Origin: Microbacteriaceae bacterium
GTDB taxonomy: Bacteria; Actinomycetota; Actinomycetes; Actinomycetales; Microbacteriaceae
NCBI GenBank assembly: GCA_031177985.1
Contig: JAPSJW010000002.1
Coordinates: 1-64,000 of the forward strand
Direction: 5' to 3'
DNA length: 64,000 nt
Positions 36,111 through 43,798 of this stretch are shown piece by piece (within the stretch, counting starts at the first letter, position 1; each line of letters starts with the position of its first letter). The position numbers and the translations under genes are program-made. Below the pieces are notes generated by a model, which had not been told where the DNA came from, made no database searches, and was given only the letters and a program-made list of their open reading frames with translations.

Positions 36111-36938
36111 TCAGACGGTGCGCCACCAGTCGTCGAAGGGCGACACCGGCAGCTGGCGCTTGTGCTGGGTCAGCAGGAAGCGCTCCTCGAGCTTCTCGGC
36201 GACCGCCTCGGGCACGTCCTTGCCCTCGAGGTAGTCGTCGATGTGCTGGTAGCTGAGCCCGAGGTTCGCCTCGTCGCTCTGACCCGGGGTGTCGTCCAGG
36301 AGGTCCGCGGTCGGCTCCTTCGTGTAGAGCCGCTCGGGAGCGCCCAGCTCCTGCAGCAGCGACCGGCCCTGGCGCTTGTTGAGGCCCGAGAGGGGCAGCA
36401 CGTCCGCGCCGCCGTCGCCGAACTTCGTGAAGAACCCGGTGATCGCCTCTGCCGCGTGGTCCGTGCCGACCACGATCAGGCGGCGCTGACCGGCGATCGC
36501 GTACTGGGCGATCATGCGGGCCCGGGCCTTCACATTGCCCTTGTTGAAGTCGGTCATCTCGTCGCCGACGGCATCCGCGTACTCATCCTCGAAGCCGTCG
36601 ACGCCGCGCTTCACGTTGAAGGTGACCACTCGGTCGGGCTGGATGAACCGCAGCGCGAGCTGCGCGTCGTCCTCGTCCCGCTGCACGCCGTACGGCAGGC
36701 GCACCGCGATGAACTCGGCCTCGACCCCTTCGAGCCTCAGCTGGTCGACCGCGAGCTGGCACAACCGCCCGGCGAGGGTTGAGTCCTGCCCGCCGCTGAT
36801 GCCGAGCACGAAGCCCGCCGTCTTCGACGCCCTGAGATAGTCGCGCAGGAAGTGCACGCGCGTCTCGATCTCGTCCGAGGGGACGACACTCGGCTTCGCG
36901 CCGAGCTCCCCGATGATCCTCTGCTGGAGTTCACGCAT
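36111..36938 (-). CDS. nadE: NH3-dependent NAD+ synthetase
   Basis: A 275-aa enzyme that makes NAD+ from deamido-NAD+, ATP and ammonia. Key motifs: the ATP pyrophosphatase loop [61 protein letters not shown] and YTKEPTADL. There is no glutaminase domain, so free ammonia is the donor. It starts 9 nt after the acyltransferase stop on the same strand and is probably co-transcribed. Confidence 0.95.
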   Translation of the reverse strand: MRELQQRIIGELGAKPSVVPSDEIETRVHFLRDYLRASKTAGFVLGISGGQDSTLAGRLCQLAVDQLRLEGVEAEFIAVRLPYGVQRDEDDAQLALRFIQPDRVVTFNVKRGVDGFEDEYADAVGDEMTDFNKGNVKARARMIAQYAIAGQRRLIVVGTDHAAEAITGFFTKFGDGGADVLPLSGLNKRQGRSLLQELGAPERLYTKEPTADLLDDTPGQSDEANLGLSYQHIDDYLEGKDVPEAVAEKLEERFLLTQHKRQLPVSPFDDWWRTV

Positions 36939-36947
36939 GGTCCGACG

Positions 36948-38159
36948 CTACTCCCCGGGTGTTGCAGGGGTGTTGCGGGGGAGGAGGGGTTGCGGCGTGG
37001 GCTCCGGATCGCGCAAGGCGTGGCGCTTCGCGCGCGACCCGACGAGCTTCGAGAGCTTGTGGCTCGGTCCCTCGACGCCGATGTAGAACAGCCAGGCCAC
37101 GGCGAGCGACAGCGCGCCGCCGACCACGACCACCGTGACCCAGCGGTCGTTGCCGAGCAGGTACGCGACCGTCACGAGCACCGGCACGTGCACGAGGTAC
37201 AGGCTGAACGACAGGCGCCCGAGGATGCGGAATGGCAGCGTCTCGAACATCCTCGCGAGCGGCGCGGACCCCAGGACCCCCAGCACGATGAGCACGGCGC
37301 CGACGCTCCAGCAGGCGTGGATGATCGTCCAGCCGTAGGGCATCTCGAACAGGGCAGGGATGAAGGCCGCGGGAACCAGCAGGCAGGCGCCGAGCACCGC
37401 GGCCGCCAGCCACCACCAGCCGGCTGCGCGCCCTCCGCGCTCCGTCATCCGCTGCAGGTCGTCGAGGCGCACCGCGATCAGCGCGCCCAGCAGGAAGACC
37501 GGCAGCAGCATGAAGCCGTAGTCGCCGATGATGTTGCCGTACGCCGCGACGACCAGGCAGAGGATGCCCGCCAGCCACCACATCCGTCGGAAGAAGAGCG
37601 CGATCGCGACGTAGGCGGGAAGCAGCAGAGAGAAGGCGATCTCGAGGAAGAGCGACCAGAGCGGTCCGTTGTAGAGCGGTGCGATGGTCGTGAGGGTGGC
37701 CTCCCGCACGATGCGGGCCCCGTCGAGGGTCGTCGCGTTGTTCTCGATGAGCCAGTGCGACTGCGCCGTCGACGGATCGCGCGGGATGAGCGCGACGAGC
37801 AGCACCGCCAGCACGAGGGAGGCGAGGGAGGGGAGGTAGAGCCGCACGAGGCGGCGCGGGTAGTAGGAGACCCAGTCGAAGCTGCCGGCGCGGAGCACCG
37901 GCAGAGTCAGCACGAATCCGCTCAGCACGAAGAAGACGTACACGGCCTGCGGGCCGGCGACGAGCAGCCAGCCCGGTGTCTCGAGAAAGAAGCTGTACCA
38001 GGTGACGCCGTCCATCGGGTTCGGCCCCGAACGGGCGATGAGGTACGGCCGCGACAGCTCGAACCCGTGGTAGAAGACCACGATGAGCGCGGCGAGCCCG
38101 CGGAGTCCGTCGAGGGCGCCGAAACGCGACGACGTGAGATGGGGAGGAGTCGAGGTCAT
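36948..38159 (-). CDS. Acyltransferase 3 family membrane protein
   Basis: A 403-aa integral membrane O-acyltransferase with about 10 helices. FGALDGLRGLAALIVVFYHG carries the catalytic His, and FFVLSGFVL and SYYPRRLVRLYLP follow (AT3 family). Such proteins acetylate cell-wall or surface polysaccharides or modify lipids. Start at ATG 38159 (MTSTPPHL); the longer open frame upstream (to 38354) has no support. No SD is evident. Confidence 0.85.
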   Translation of the reverse strand: MTSTPPHLTSSRFGALDGLRGLAALIVVFYHGFELSRPYLIARSGPNPMDGVTWYSFFLETPGWLLVAGPQAVYVFFVLSGFVLTLPVLRAGSFDWVSYYPRRLVRLYLPSLASLVLAVLLVALIPRDPSTAQSHWLIENNATTLDGARIVREATLTTIAPLYNGPLWSLFLEIAFSLLLPAYVAIALFFRRMWWLAGILCLVVAAYGNIIGDYGFMLLPVFLLGALIAVRLDDLQRMTERGGRAAGWWWLAAAVLGACLLVPAAFIPALFEMPYGWTIIHACWSVGAVLIVLGVLGSAPLARMFETLPFRILGRLSFSLYLVHVPVLVTVAYLLGNDRWVTVVVVGGALSLAVAWLFYIGVEGPSHKLSKLVGSRAKRHALRDPEPTPQPLLPRNTPATPGE

Positions 38160-38673
38160 GAAAAGGGGGCGTGACGTAGGGGGCGCCGGGACTGCGACAG
38201 CATAATGGGCGCTGGTGGAGGAGCGCCGGGCGGGAAGTGCGTCCCGGGCGGCGCATGGCCTCGAGCGACGTTGCGTCCTGGGATCGCTTCGAACTCGGCG
38301 GCCCTCTGTCGCAGGTGGGCGCTGGATCCCGACGATCCGCGTCTTTTGAGACACCGTGCCTGGCCAACTTCAGCGTGTCGGTCGGCCTCCGGTCGACCTC
38401 CCTGTGGCTCCCCGCGTTGACCGCGCTGGCGGGCACCGGGCCCACTCGCTCGCACGCGAAGGCGGGCGGGGTGCGGCGTGTGGATCGACAGCTACCCGCC
38501 GAACCTCGACCGCAACGACCCTCATCGTGCTGCGTCTGGGGACGGCTCCGGCGTGGGACGACCGGGCGCTTCGGGATCCTCAACCCCTTCGTCAAGTCGC
38601 GTCGGCGCGGCCGCAAGCTGACCGGGCGGTTGAAAAAGCGGCAGCGCAAGGAGTGAAGTCCTGGGTTTGTAGA
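38160..38673. other. Gene-poor segment, possible decayed gene
   Basis: No convincing gene. A plus-strand open frame (38237-38656) ends in a basic tail (FVKSRRRGRKLTGRL) but its N-terminal part reads like random high-GC translation. A TATGCT box on the minus strand near 38198-38203 could serve the acyltransferase gene. The segment borders the lower-GC accessory gene. Confidence 0.4.
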
Positions 38674-38687
38674 CCCGGTGGAGCTCG
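38674..38687. repeat. att-like direct repeat (left), partner inside tRNA-Lys
   Basis: CCCGGTGGAGCTCG differs by one base from CCCGGTGGGGCTCG at 39818-39831, in the 3' part of tRNA-Lys. The two bracket the accessory gene. Confidence 0.45.
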
Positions 38688-38734
38688 TCTACACATAGGC
38701 GCTCAAGTCGCGACAATGACGATAAGAATGAGGC

Positions 38735-39472
38735 ATGCTGAGTCGCGCAGTGCTCCAAGGATTGGCCGATCAGATTGAGCTAGCAGAGCGCAAGGTTCTC
38801 GCTGAAATTGCCGATGGTCGGGCTAGCCAAGAAGACCACGTCACGGGATCGCTGATCACGAGAATTCAGGACCTCGTTGACGAAGTCGACGGCGTCAGGA
38901 TCCGAGTAAAGACCCTTCCCTCTTCCGGTCAGGGCGCGGAGGAGGCTCAGCGGGGAGCTGACATCGAAGGCTTCATCGCGATCAATGTCGATGACATGCA
39001 TATTCGCAAGGGCTTCCTAGTTCAGTCGAAACAGAACAATGCCGATGGTGTGATGCTCACCGCTCCCAGCGGGGAGGGCTTTGGGCATTGGCTCTACGAT
39101 GGCGATCTTCAGCTGGCTCCTAGTGGAAGTGCATCCGTCGGTCTTCCGTCGAAACACCTAGCCGAGCAGTGTGCGAAAATGTTGGACCAGTCTCCTGCGT
39201 CCTACGTTTGGATCTACTCAGCGGACCAAGTTGCAGTTGTCAGCGCGAGCGCTATTCGTGCTGCGCGGGGAAAACCACAGCGCGCTCCGCGAACCCCGCT
39301 GGGCACTAAGACGCTCGCGGATTTCTTCGTTCATCTTGCTCAGAGCTACCTCGGGGACGAGCGATTGACTCCGACGTTTTCCATCGAGGAGGCTTCAGTC
39401 CAGAGTCCCGTGCGCGCCCAGTTGTTTGTCACGATCGAAAGTCAGCGACAGCTCCCCCAGACTCGCCTATAG
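38735..39472 (+). CDS. Putative PD-(D/E)XK nuclease-like accessory protein
   Basis: A 245-aa protein with clearly lower GC and more mixed codon use than its neighbours. A probable nuclease core is visible at residues ~65-105: GADIEGFIAINVDD followed by KGFLVQSKQNN, i.e. Asp then Gln-X-Lys, preceded by an acidic helix (TGSLITRIQDLVDEV). C-terminal parts (LADFFVHLAQSYLG) are helical. No membrane segment. A GATAAG-type -10 and GAGG SD precede ATG 38735. Its place next to tRNA-Lys, between att-like repeats, suggests an acquired, possibly anti-phage, gene. The nuclease call is inference from a short motif. Confidence 0.6.
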   Translation: MLSRAVLQGLADQIELAERKVLAEIADGRASQEDHVTGSLITRIQDLVDEVDGVRIRVKTLPSSGQGAEEAQRGADIEGFIAINVDDMHIRKGFLVQSKQNNADGVMLTAPSGEGFGHWLYDGDLQLAPSGSASVGLPSKHLAEQCAKMLDQSPASYVWIYSADQVAVVSASAIRAARGKPQRAPRTPLGTKTLADFFVHLAQSYLGDERLTPTFSIEEASVQSPVRAQLFVTIESQRQLPQTRL

Positions 39473-39783
39473 GGCAAGTAGTCGCTGCTCGAGAGCATCA
39501 CGCGTTTCGCCCGAGGTCTCGCCCCTCGACTGGAGCCGGCTGTCGCAAGGTTGCGGTCCCCGCGCTCGAAGTCGCCGACAGGAGGAGACCGTCCCGCTGC
39601 AGCTAGGCGGTGCCGCTTCGCAAACGAATGTAGGCAAGCGCGCAACGCCGAGGGGCCCACGAAGCGTTCGTGGGCCCGGGGGCTCGACGCCCCAGCGCGC
39701 ACGGCCGTCACGTCGCTGCGCGACGCGCCGGAACCGGCGGCCGGGGACCCCGGTGTAGTTCTTCTACTCCGAGCGGACAGGCC
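39473..39783. other. Non-coding stretch between accessory gene and tRNA-Lys
   Basis: No gene seen. It holds a strong hairpin at 39653-39677 and otherwise unstructured sequence of mixed composition. Confidence 0.5.
39653..39677 (+). terminator. 11-bp perfect hairpin
   Basis: GGGCCCACGAA (39653-39663) and TTCGTGGGCCC (39667-39677) with loop GCG. May terminate the accessory gene transcript. Confidence 0.6.
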
Positions 39784-39807
39784 GAAGCCGCCCCGACGGG
39801 CGGCTTC
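39784..39807 (-). terminator. Terminator of tRNA-Lys
   Basis: GAAGCCGCC (39784-39792) pairs with GGCGGCTTC (39799-39807), immediately 3' of the tRNA on the minus strand. Confidence 0.75.
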
Positions 39808-39813
39808 ATCCTG

Positions 39814-39886
39814 TGGGCCCGGTGGGGCTCGAACCCACGACCCGCGGATTAAAAGTCCGATGCTCTACCGACTGAGCTACAGGCCC
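39814..39886 (-). tRNA. tRNA-Lys (anticodon TTT)
   Basis: On the minus strand: acceptor GGGCCTG pairing with CGGGCCC, D-arm GCTCAGTCGGTAGAGC, anticodon loop CTTTTAA, variable loop GGGTC, T-arm GTGGGTTCGAGCCCCAC (17 nt), discriminator A. CCA is not encoded. 73 nt. Confidence 0.97.
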
Positions 39887-39898
39887 GTGGGATAAGCG

Positions 39899-39904
39899 TA
39901 GCGT
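39899..39904 (+). promoter_or_regulatory. Leaderless-type -10 box of the next gene
   Basis: TAGCGT, 7 nt before ATG 39912. Confidence 0.5.
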
Positions 39905-39911
39905 TGAGGGA

Positions 39912-40538
39912 ATGCGCGAGTTCGACCGCCCCGTCCGCTTCCCCGGCGAAGTGTTCGCCTACTTCCAGGGCGGGGAGGACCCCGCCACGATCCTGCGCGC
40001 CGCCCACGACTCGGCCCAGATGCTGCTGCATCGCGGACGCGAGTCCGATGACCCGGCGGTGCTGGAGCGCCTCGTGGCCTACACCGACGAGCACGGCGTC
40101 GACGCGCTCGCCGAGCTGTGGTCGCGGTCCAGCGCGACGAGTCTTCCCGGCATCCTGTGGCGGCTGTACCTGCTGCGGGTGCTCATCCGTCAGGACCCGG
40201 AGGGCATCAGCCTGCTCTTCCAGCGCGGCACCGAGGTGCTCAACACCATCGACGCGACCGTCGCCGGGGCGGAGGCGCCGACCGGGCCGGCCGAGATCCG
40301 CGACCTCGCCGACCGCATCCTGCGCGGGGTGTTCCAGGGCGACCTGGGCGTCGCGCTCGACCGGGGCGCTGCCTTCTGCCGGGTGACGAGCGCCGGATGC
40401 ACGAGCGTCGCCGACGACCTCGAGCTCACCAACCCCGAGCGCTCGAGCGAGCTCACGACGAGGGCGCTCCGACTGTCGCAGACGGCGACCGACTTCGCGT
40501 CGGCGGCGAGGCTGGAGCGTAACGGCTCGCTCGAGTGA
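39912..40538 (+). CDS. Conserved actinobacterial protein of unknown function
   Basis: A 208-aa, mostly helical soluble protein. Notable segments are EVFAYFQGG, YTDEHGVDALAELWSRS, LPGILWRLYLLRVLIRQDP and ADRILRGVFQGDLGVALDRGAAFCRVTSAG. I recognise this as a family common in Microbacteriaceae, sometimes labelled RNA polymerase subunit beta by mistake; it has no polymerase features. Reads divergently from tRNA-Lys with a TANNNT box 7 nt before the ATG. Confidence 0.7.
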   Translation: MREFDRPVRFPGEVFAYFQGGEDPATILRAAHDSAQMLLHRGRESDDPAVLERLVAYTDEHGVDALAELWSRSSATSLPGILWRLYLLRVLIRQDPEGISLLFQRGTEVLNTIDATVAGAEAPTGPAEIRDLADRILRGVFQGDLGVALDRGAAFCRVTSAGCTSVADDLELTNPERSSELTTRALRLSQTATDFASAARLERNGSLE

Positions 40539-40604
40539 GCAGCCCATCCGTTCACCACCCGCGAACGAGACGGATGCGCCTGGCCGGGTCTGTAAAATAG
40601 CTTC

Positions 40605-40685
40605 AGCCGGGCCGCAGTAACCCCGGGCTCCATTTATAGCCGCTTCGAGCGGCCCCGCGCCGAGAGGCGTTTCTGCGGCCCGGCT
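40605..40685 (+). ncRNA. Candidate structured small RNA
   Basis: AGCCGGGCCGCAG (40605-40617) and CTGCGGCCCGGCT (40673-40685) form a perfect 13-bp closing stem around an inner hairpin GCCGCT-TCG-AGCGGC (40639-40653) and a small GCGCC/GGCG stem. TAAAAT (40593-40598) sits 6 nt upstream, which would start transcription at the stem, and TTTCTC follows it. I matched it to no known RNA family. Confidence 0.5.
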
Positions 40686-40814
40686 TTCTCATGCCCGGGC
40701 GGCGATCCCGGGTGCCACGGGGTGTGTCCGCTCGTATCTCCGCCCCCGCAGGCTTGGTCCGCCTGGCCTTCCGCCGCCCGGCGCGCGGAAGCTCGCGGCT
40801 GTTCGTCGTCGATG

Positions 40815-40858
40815 CGGCGATTCGTCGCGCCGTATGCCCGACGAATCGGCGATTCGTC
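40815..40858. promoter_or_regulatory. Palindromic operator region upstream of the cupredoxin-sigK cluster
   Basis: GACGAATCG-G-CGATTCGTC (40840-40858) is a perfect palindrome, and CGGCGATTCGTC is repeated directly at 40815-40826 and 40847-40858. The protein that binds it is unknown. Confidence 0.6.
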
Positions 40859-40943
40859 AACGGGGAGGGTCGCTCCGTGGAGCCGAAGCTGGCAAGAAGC
40901 TGTGCGGCCCAACCGATGACGGAGGGGGTGCCGAACCAGTGTC

Positions 40944-41426
40944 ATGTCCAGCAACGGCAACAAGACCACCCTGGCGGGTGTGCTCGTTCTGCCGGCACTG
41001 GTCCTGGCACTCGTGGGATGTGCAGGTTCTCAACCATCCCAGATGCAGCCTTCCACGGGCGCCACGGACCAGCCGGCGGAATCGGGATCCCCGACCGAGG
41101 AAGAGACGACGGAGGGCGACGGCGACGTCATCATGACCGTCGGCCTCGCCTTCATGCCCGAGACCATCACGGTCGAGGCGGGCACGACAGTCACCTGGCA
41201 GAACGGCGAGGCGATCAGCCACACCGTCACCTCCGGTGCCTGGGGCGACGTCAACGAGGAGACCGGCCTGCGCGGCACGGAGACGGCCGACGGCCTCTTC
41301 GACCACGACCTCGCCCGCATGGGCGAGGAGGGCGACTCCTTCAGCTTCACCTTCGAGGAGCCGGGTGAGTACCCGTACTTCTGCAAGCCCCACTTGACCA
41401 TGAACGCGATGGTCATCGTCGAGTAA
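40944..41426 (+). CDS. Cupredoxin (plastocyanin/azurin-like) lipoprotein
   Basis: A 160-aa exported protein. The signal ends in LALVGC with Cys26 lipidation, followed by a Ser/Thr/Glu-rich linker (to ~residue 60) and a type-1 copper domain. Probable copper ligands: His in EAISHTVTSG, Cys and His in YPYFCKPHLTM, and Met in LTMNAM. It would shuttle electrons or bind copper at the outer face of the membrane. First gene of a cluster with sigK-rskA, which may control it. Confidence 0.88.
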   Translation: MSSNGNKTTLAGVLVLPALVLALVGCAGSQPSQMQPSTGATDQPAESGSPTEEETTEGDGDVIMTVGLAFMPETITVEAGTTVTWQNGEAISHTVTSGAWGDVNEETGLRGTETADGLFDHDLARMGEEGDSFSFTFEEPGEYPYFCKPHLTMNAMVIVE

Positions 41427-41484
41427 TCGACCCGACGAACGAACCGCATCTGGGAGATGCACTAACACACTAGGAGAAGGAATC

Positions 41485-42174
41485 ATGCGCAAGATCACGG
41501 CAATCGCGGGACTCGGTCTCGCAGCCGCCCTGACGCTCACCGGCTGCTCGATGCCGGCCGGCGGCGGAGAGGCCACCGAGTCCGACGAGCCCACCAGCTC
41601 CATGGAGGAGACGGCGGCCGTCGACACGGTCAACAGCGACGGAGCGGGCCTCCGCGCCGGGCTGCAGGGCCTGCTGTACGACCACGTCTACCTCGCCGGT
41701 GCGGCGATCAATCAGGCTCTCGCCGATGGCGGCGACCTGACCGCGCCCAAGACGGCTGCTGCCGTCGAGACGCTCGACGAGAACTCCGTCGAGATCTCGG
41801 CACTCGTGGGCAGCGCCTACCCCGACGCTGAGGAGCCCTTCCTCGAGTCCTGGCGCTCGCACATCCCGTTCTTCGTCGACTACACGATCGGCAAGGCGAC
41901 CGGTGACCAGGCCATGGTCGACACCGCCGTCGAGAACCTGAACGGATACGCGGTGAGCTTCGGCGAGCTGATCAACTCCGTCGTTCCCGAGCTGCCGGCC
42001 GAGGCTGTTCAGGCTGAGCTCGAGATGCACGCCACGTCGCTGCTCGCAGCGGTCGACGCGAACGTCGCGGGTGACCCCTCGTACTACGACCTGCTCAAGG
42101 ACGCGGCGAGCCACATGTCCATGACGGCCAACGCTCTCGCGGGCGGCATCGCGGCCAACAAGGGCATCGAATAA
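41485..42174 (+). CDS. Helical lipoprotein with four spaced His residues, unknown function
   Basis: A 229-aa lipoprotein (TLTGC, Cys21). The mature part is all-helical with recurring units centred on His67 (LYDHVYLAGAAINQAL), His126 (WRSHIPFFVDYTIG), His182 (LEMHATSLLAAVDANV) and His210 (AASHMSMTANALAGG), suggesting internal duplication and a His-lined site for heme or metal. GGAGAAGGA precedes the ATG. It follows the cupredoxin gene by 58 nt and precedes sigK, so it may be part of one extracytoplasmic redox or metal response. I do not recognise the family. Confidence 0.65.
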   Translation: MRKITAIAGLGLAAALTLTGCSMPAGGGEATESDEPTSSMEETAAVDTVNSDGAGLRAGLQGLLYDHVYLAGAAINQALADGGDLTAPKTAAAVETLDENSVEISALVGSAYPDAEEPFLESWRSHIPFFVDYTIGKATGDQAMVDTAVENLNGYAVSFGELINSVVPELPAEAVQAELEMHATSLLAAVDANVAGDPSYYDLLKDAASHMSMTANALAGGIAANKGIE

Positions 42175-42274
42175 TCGAAGCCCGGACGGCGGGCGGGACG
42201 GCACAGCAGCCCCCGCCCGCCGCTCGGCGACACGACTGGCGCAGTCAAGCGGCGGATGAGGGGACGAACCTGCA

Positions 42275-42859
42275 ATGCTTGGACTCGTGCCCCGTGACGC
42301 CGACATCGACGCTCCGGCGAACCCCCAGGATCTCCTCGCCCGTGTGGCGACGGGGGACCAGGGGGCTTTTGCCGAGTTGTACGACCAGTTGGCCCCGCGC
42401 GTGCTCGGACTGACGCGGCGCCTGCTGAGGGATCACTCGCAGGCGGAGGAGGTCGCGCAGGAGGTCTTCCTCGAGATATGGCAATCCGCTCCGCGCTTCG
42501 ATCCGAATAAAGGTGGAGCGTCCACGTGGATCCTCACCATGGCTCACCGCAGGGCCGTGGACCGCATCAGGGCCTCCCAGGCCAGCCGTGACCGCGATGT
42601 GCGGGTGGGCATCCGGGACTGGGATCCCGACTACGACAATGTCTCCGAATCCGTGGAGATCCGCATCGAGAACGAGAGGGTGAAGAGAGCGATGTCCCGT
42701 CTGACCGAACTGCAGCGTCAAGCCGTCACCCTCGCCTACTACGGGGGCTACAGCCACAGCGAGGTGGCGGAACTGCTCCGGGTGCCGATCGGCACCGTGA
42801 AGACCCGACTGCGCGACGGCATGATCCGTCTGCGCGACGAGATGGGGGTCGCATCATGA
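42275..42859 (+). CDS. sigK: ECF sigma factor SigK
   Basis: A 194-aa ECF sigma factor. Region 2 (residues ~35-100) has AFAELYDQLAPRVLGL, QAEEVAQEVFLEIW and ASTWILTMAHRRAVDRIR; region 4 has LTELQRQAVTLAYYGGYSHSEVAELL (two parts: LTELQRQAVTLAYYGG and YSHSEVAELL) followed by GTVKTRLRDGMIRLRD. The architecture and immediate partner match mycobacterial SigK-RskA. ATG 42275 has GAGGGG 11 nt upstream; a GTG 12 nt downstream is possible. ATGA overlap with rskA. Confidence 0.88.
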   Translation: MLGLVPRDADIDAPANPQDLLARVATGDQGAFAELYDQLAPRVLGLTRRLLRDHSQAEEVAQEVFLEIWQSAPRFDPNKGGASTWILTMAHRRAVDRIRASQASRDRDVRVGIRDWDPDYDNVSESVEIRIENERVKRAMSRLTELQRQAVTLAYYGGYSHSEVAELLRVPIGTVKTRLRDGMIRLRDEMGVAS

Positions 42860-43683
42860 CCCGGCATGAAGACCTCGACAACCTGTCCGGCGCCTACGTG
42901 CTGAACGCCGCCGACGCCGAGGAACGCGAGGCGTTCGAGGAGCAGATCGCCGCTTCCGAGCAGCTGCGCAACGAGGTGACCGAGCTGGCCGACACGGCCG
43001 TGCTGCTCGGCCTCGCCGTGGAGCCGGTGACCCCTCGTCCCGAGCTCAAGCAGAGCATCATGGCGCAGATCGCCGGGCTGCCCCAGCTGCCCGCCCAGGT
43101 CAGTGCGGTCGCGCCCGCCGAGGCCACCGAGGATGCAGCGCCCCGTGCCGAGAGCGTCGAGCGGGCGGCGGATGACGCACCGCCTGCCGGACTCGCGTCG
43201 CGGAAGGCGCAGGTGCGGTGGTTCTCCCGTCCGGTCGCCGCGCTGACGGCAGTCGCCGCTGCCGTGGGGCTCATCGTCGGCGGCATCGCGGTGGCAGGAT
43301 CGCTGCAGCAGACCTCCGTCGAGCAGCGCGAGCAGGCCGCGCGCCTCGCCGAGATCAACTCCGCGCCCGACATGGAGCGCGCCGAGATCGCCTTCGGCGA
43401 CGGCGGCACCGCCACGCTCGTGTGGTCCGAGTCGCTGGGCGCGTCCGCCTTCATCGCCGACGACCTGCCCGAGCTGCCCGATCACCAGACCTACGAGCTC
43501 TGGTACATCGGCGAGGACGGCGCCCGCGCCGCGGGCCTGTTCGATGTCGACGGTGCGATGACCACGTGGCACGTGCTCGAGGGCGAGATGGAGGCCGGCG
43601 ACGTCGTCGGCGTGACGGTCGAGCCCCGCGGAGGCTCCGAGCAGCCGACGACCGACCCCGTCGTCGTGATCGAGACGGCCTAG
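42856..43683 (+). CDS. rskA: Anti-sigma-K factor RskA
   Basis: A 275-aa membrane anti-sigma factor. The N-terminal cytoplasmic anti-sigma domain (LSGAYVLNAADAEEREAFEE) binds SigK; one membrane helix (about residues 128-148: VAALTAVAAAVGLIVGGIAVA broken at 20) follows; the extracellular RskA domain ends in QTYELWYIGEDG and GVTVEPRGGSEQPTTDPVV, the typical signal-sensing fold. It is translated by coupling with sigK. Confidence 0.92.
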   Translation: MTRHEDLDNLSGAYVLNAADAEEREAFEEQIAASEQLRNEVTELADTAVLLGLAVEPVTPRPELKQSIMAQIAGLPQLPAQVSAVAPAEATEDAAPRAESVERAADDAPPAGLASRKAQVRWFSRPVAALTAVAAAVGLIVGGIAVAGSLQQTSVEQREQAARLAEINSAPDMERAEIAFGDGGTATLVWSESLGASAFIADDLPELPDHQTYELWYIGEDGARAAGLFDVDGAMTTWHVLEGEMEAGDVVGVTVEPRGGSEQPTTDPVVVIETA

Positions 43684-43710
43684 AGCCGGACGAGCCGCCC
43701 TTAACGCGAT

Positions 43711-43767
43711 CGAGGTTAGGATTCCTGCGCTCCCCAGCCACGGAAAAGCGCAGAAACCCTAACCTCG
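43711..43767. repeat. Palindromic element, copy 2 (GAGGTTAGG arms)
   Basis: The 21-nt arms 43711-43731 (CGAGGTTAGGATTCCTGCGC plus T) and 43747-43767 are complementary with two mismatches. It lies between convergent rskA and pstB. The GAGGTTAGG core and position match copy 1 at 36023-36101. Confidence 0.75.
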
Positions 43768-43798
43768 ACGGTGCTGCCGATCGGTCAGGCGTGTCGGA

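Larger units (their letters stand above)
40539..40943. other. 405-nt regulatory intergenic region
   Basis: No gene seen. It contains a -10-like TAAAAT (40593-40598), a structured 81-nt segment (40605-40685), and a palindromic operator region (40815-40858), then the leader of the cupredoxin gene. Confidence 0.6.

Noticed and set aside
38237-38656. Open frame of 139 codons in the gene-poor strip
   Set aside because: Only its basic C-terminus looks protein-like; no SD, no family, composition of random GC-rich DNA. Mentioned as a possible remnant only.
38160-39886. Prophage or integrative element with integrase
   Set aside because: No integrase, recombinase or phage gene is present; only an att-like repeat and one cargo-like gene support a small island.
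40605-40685. Structured segment considered as SRP RNA, 6S RNA or tmRNA
   Set aside because: It lacks the SRP GGAA/AGCA loops and the tRNA-like ends of tmRNA, and is too short for 6S RNA, so it was left as an unassigned candidate.
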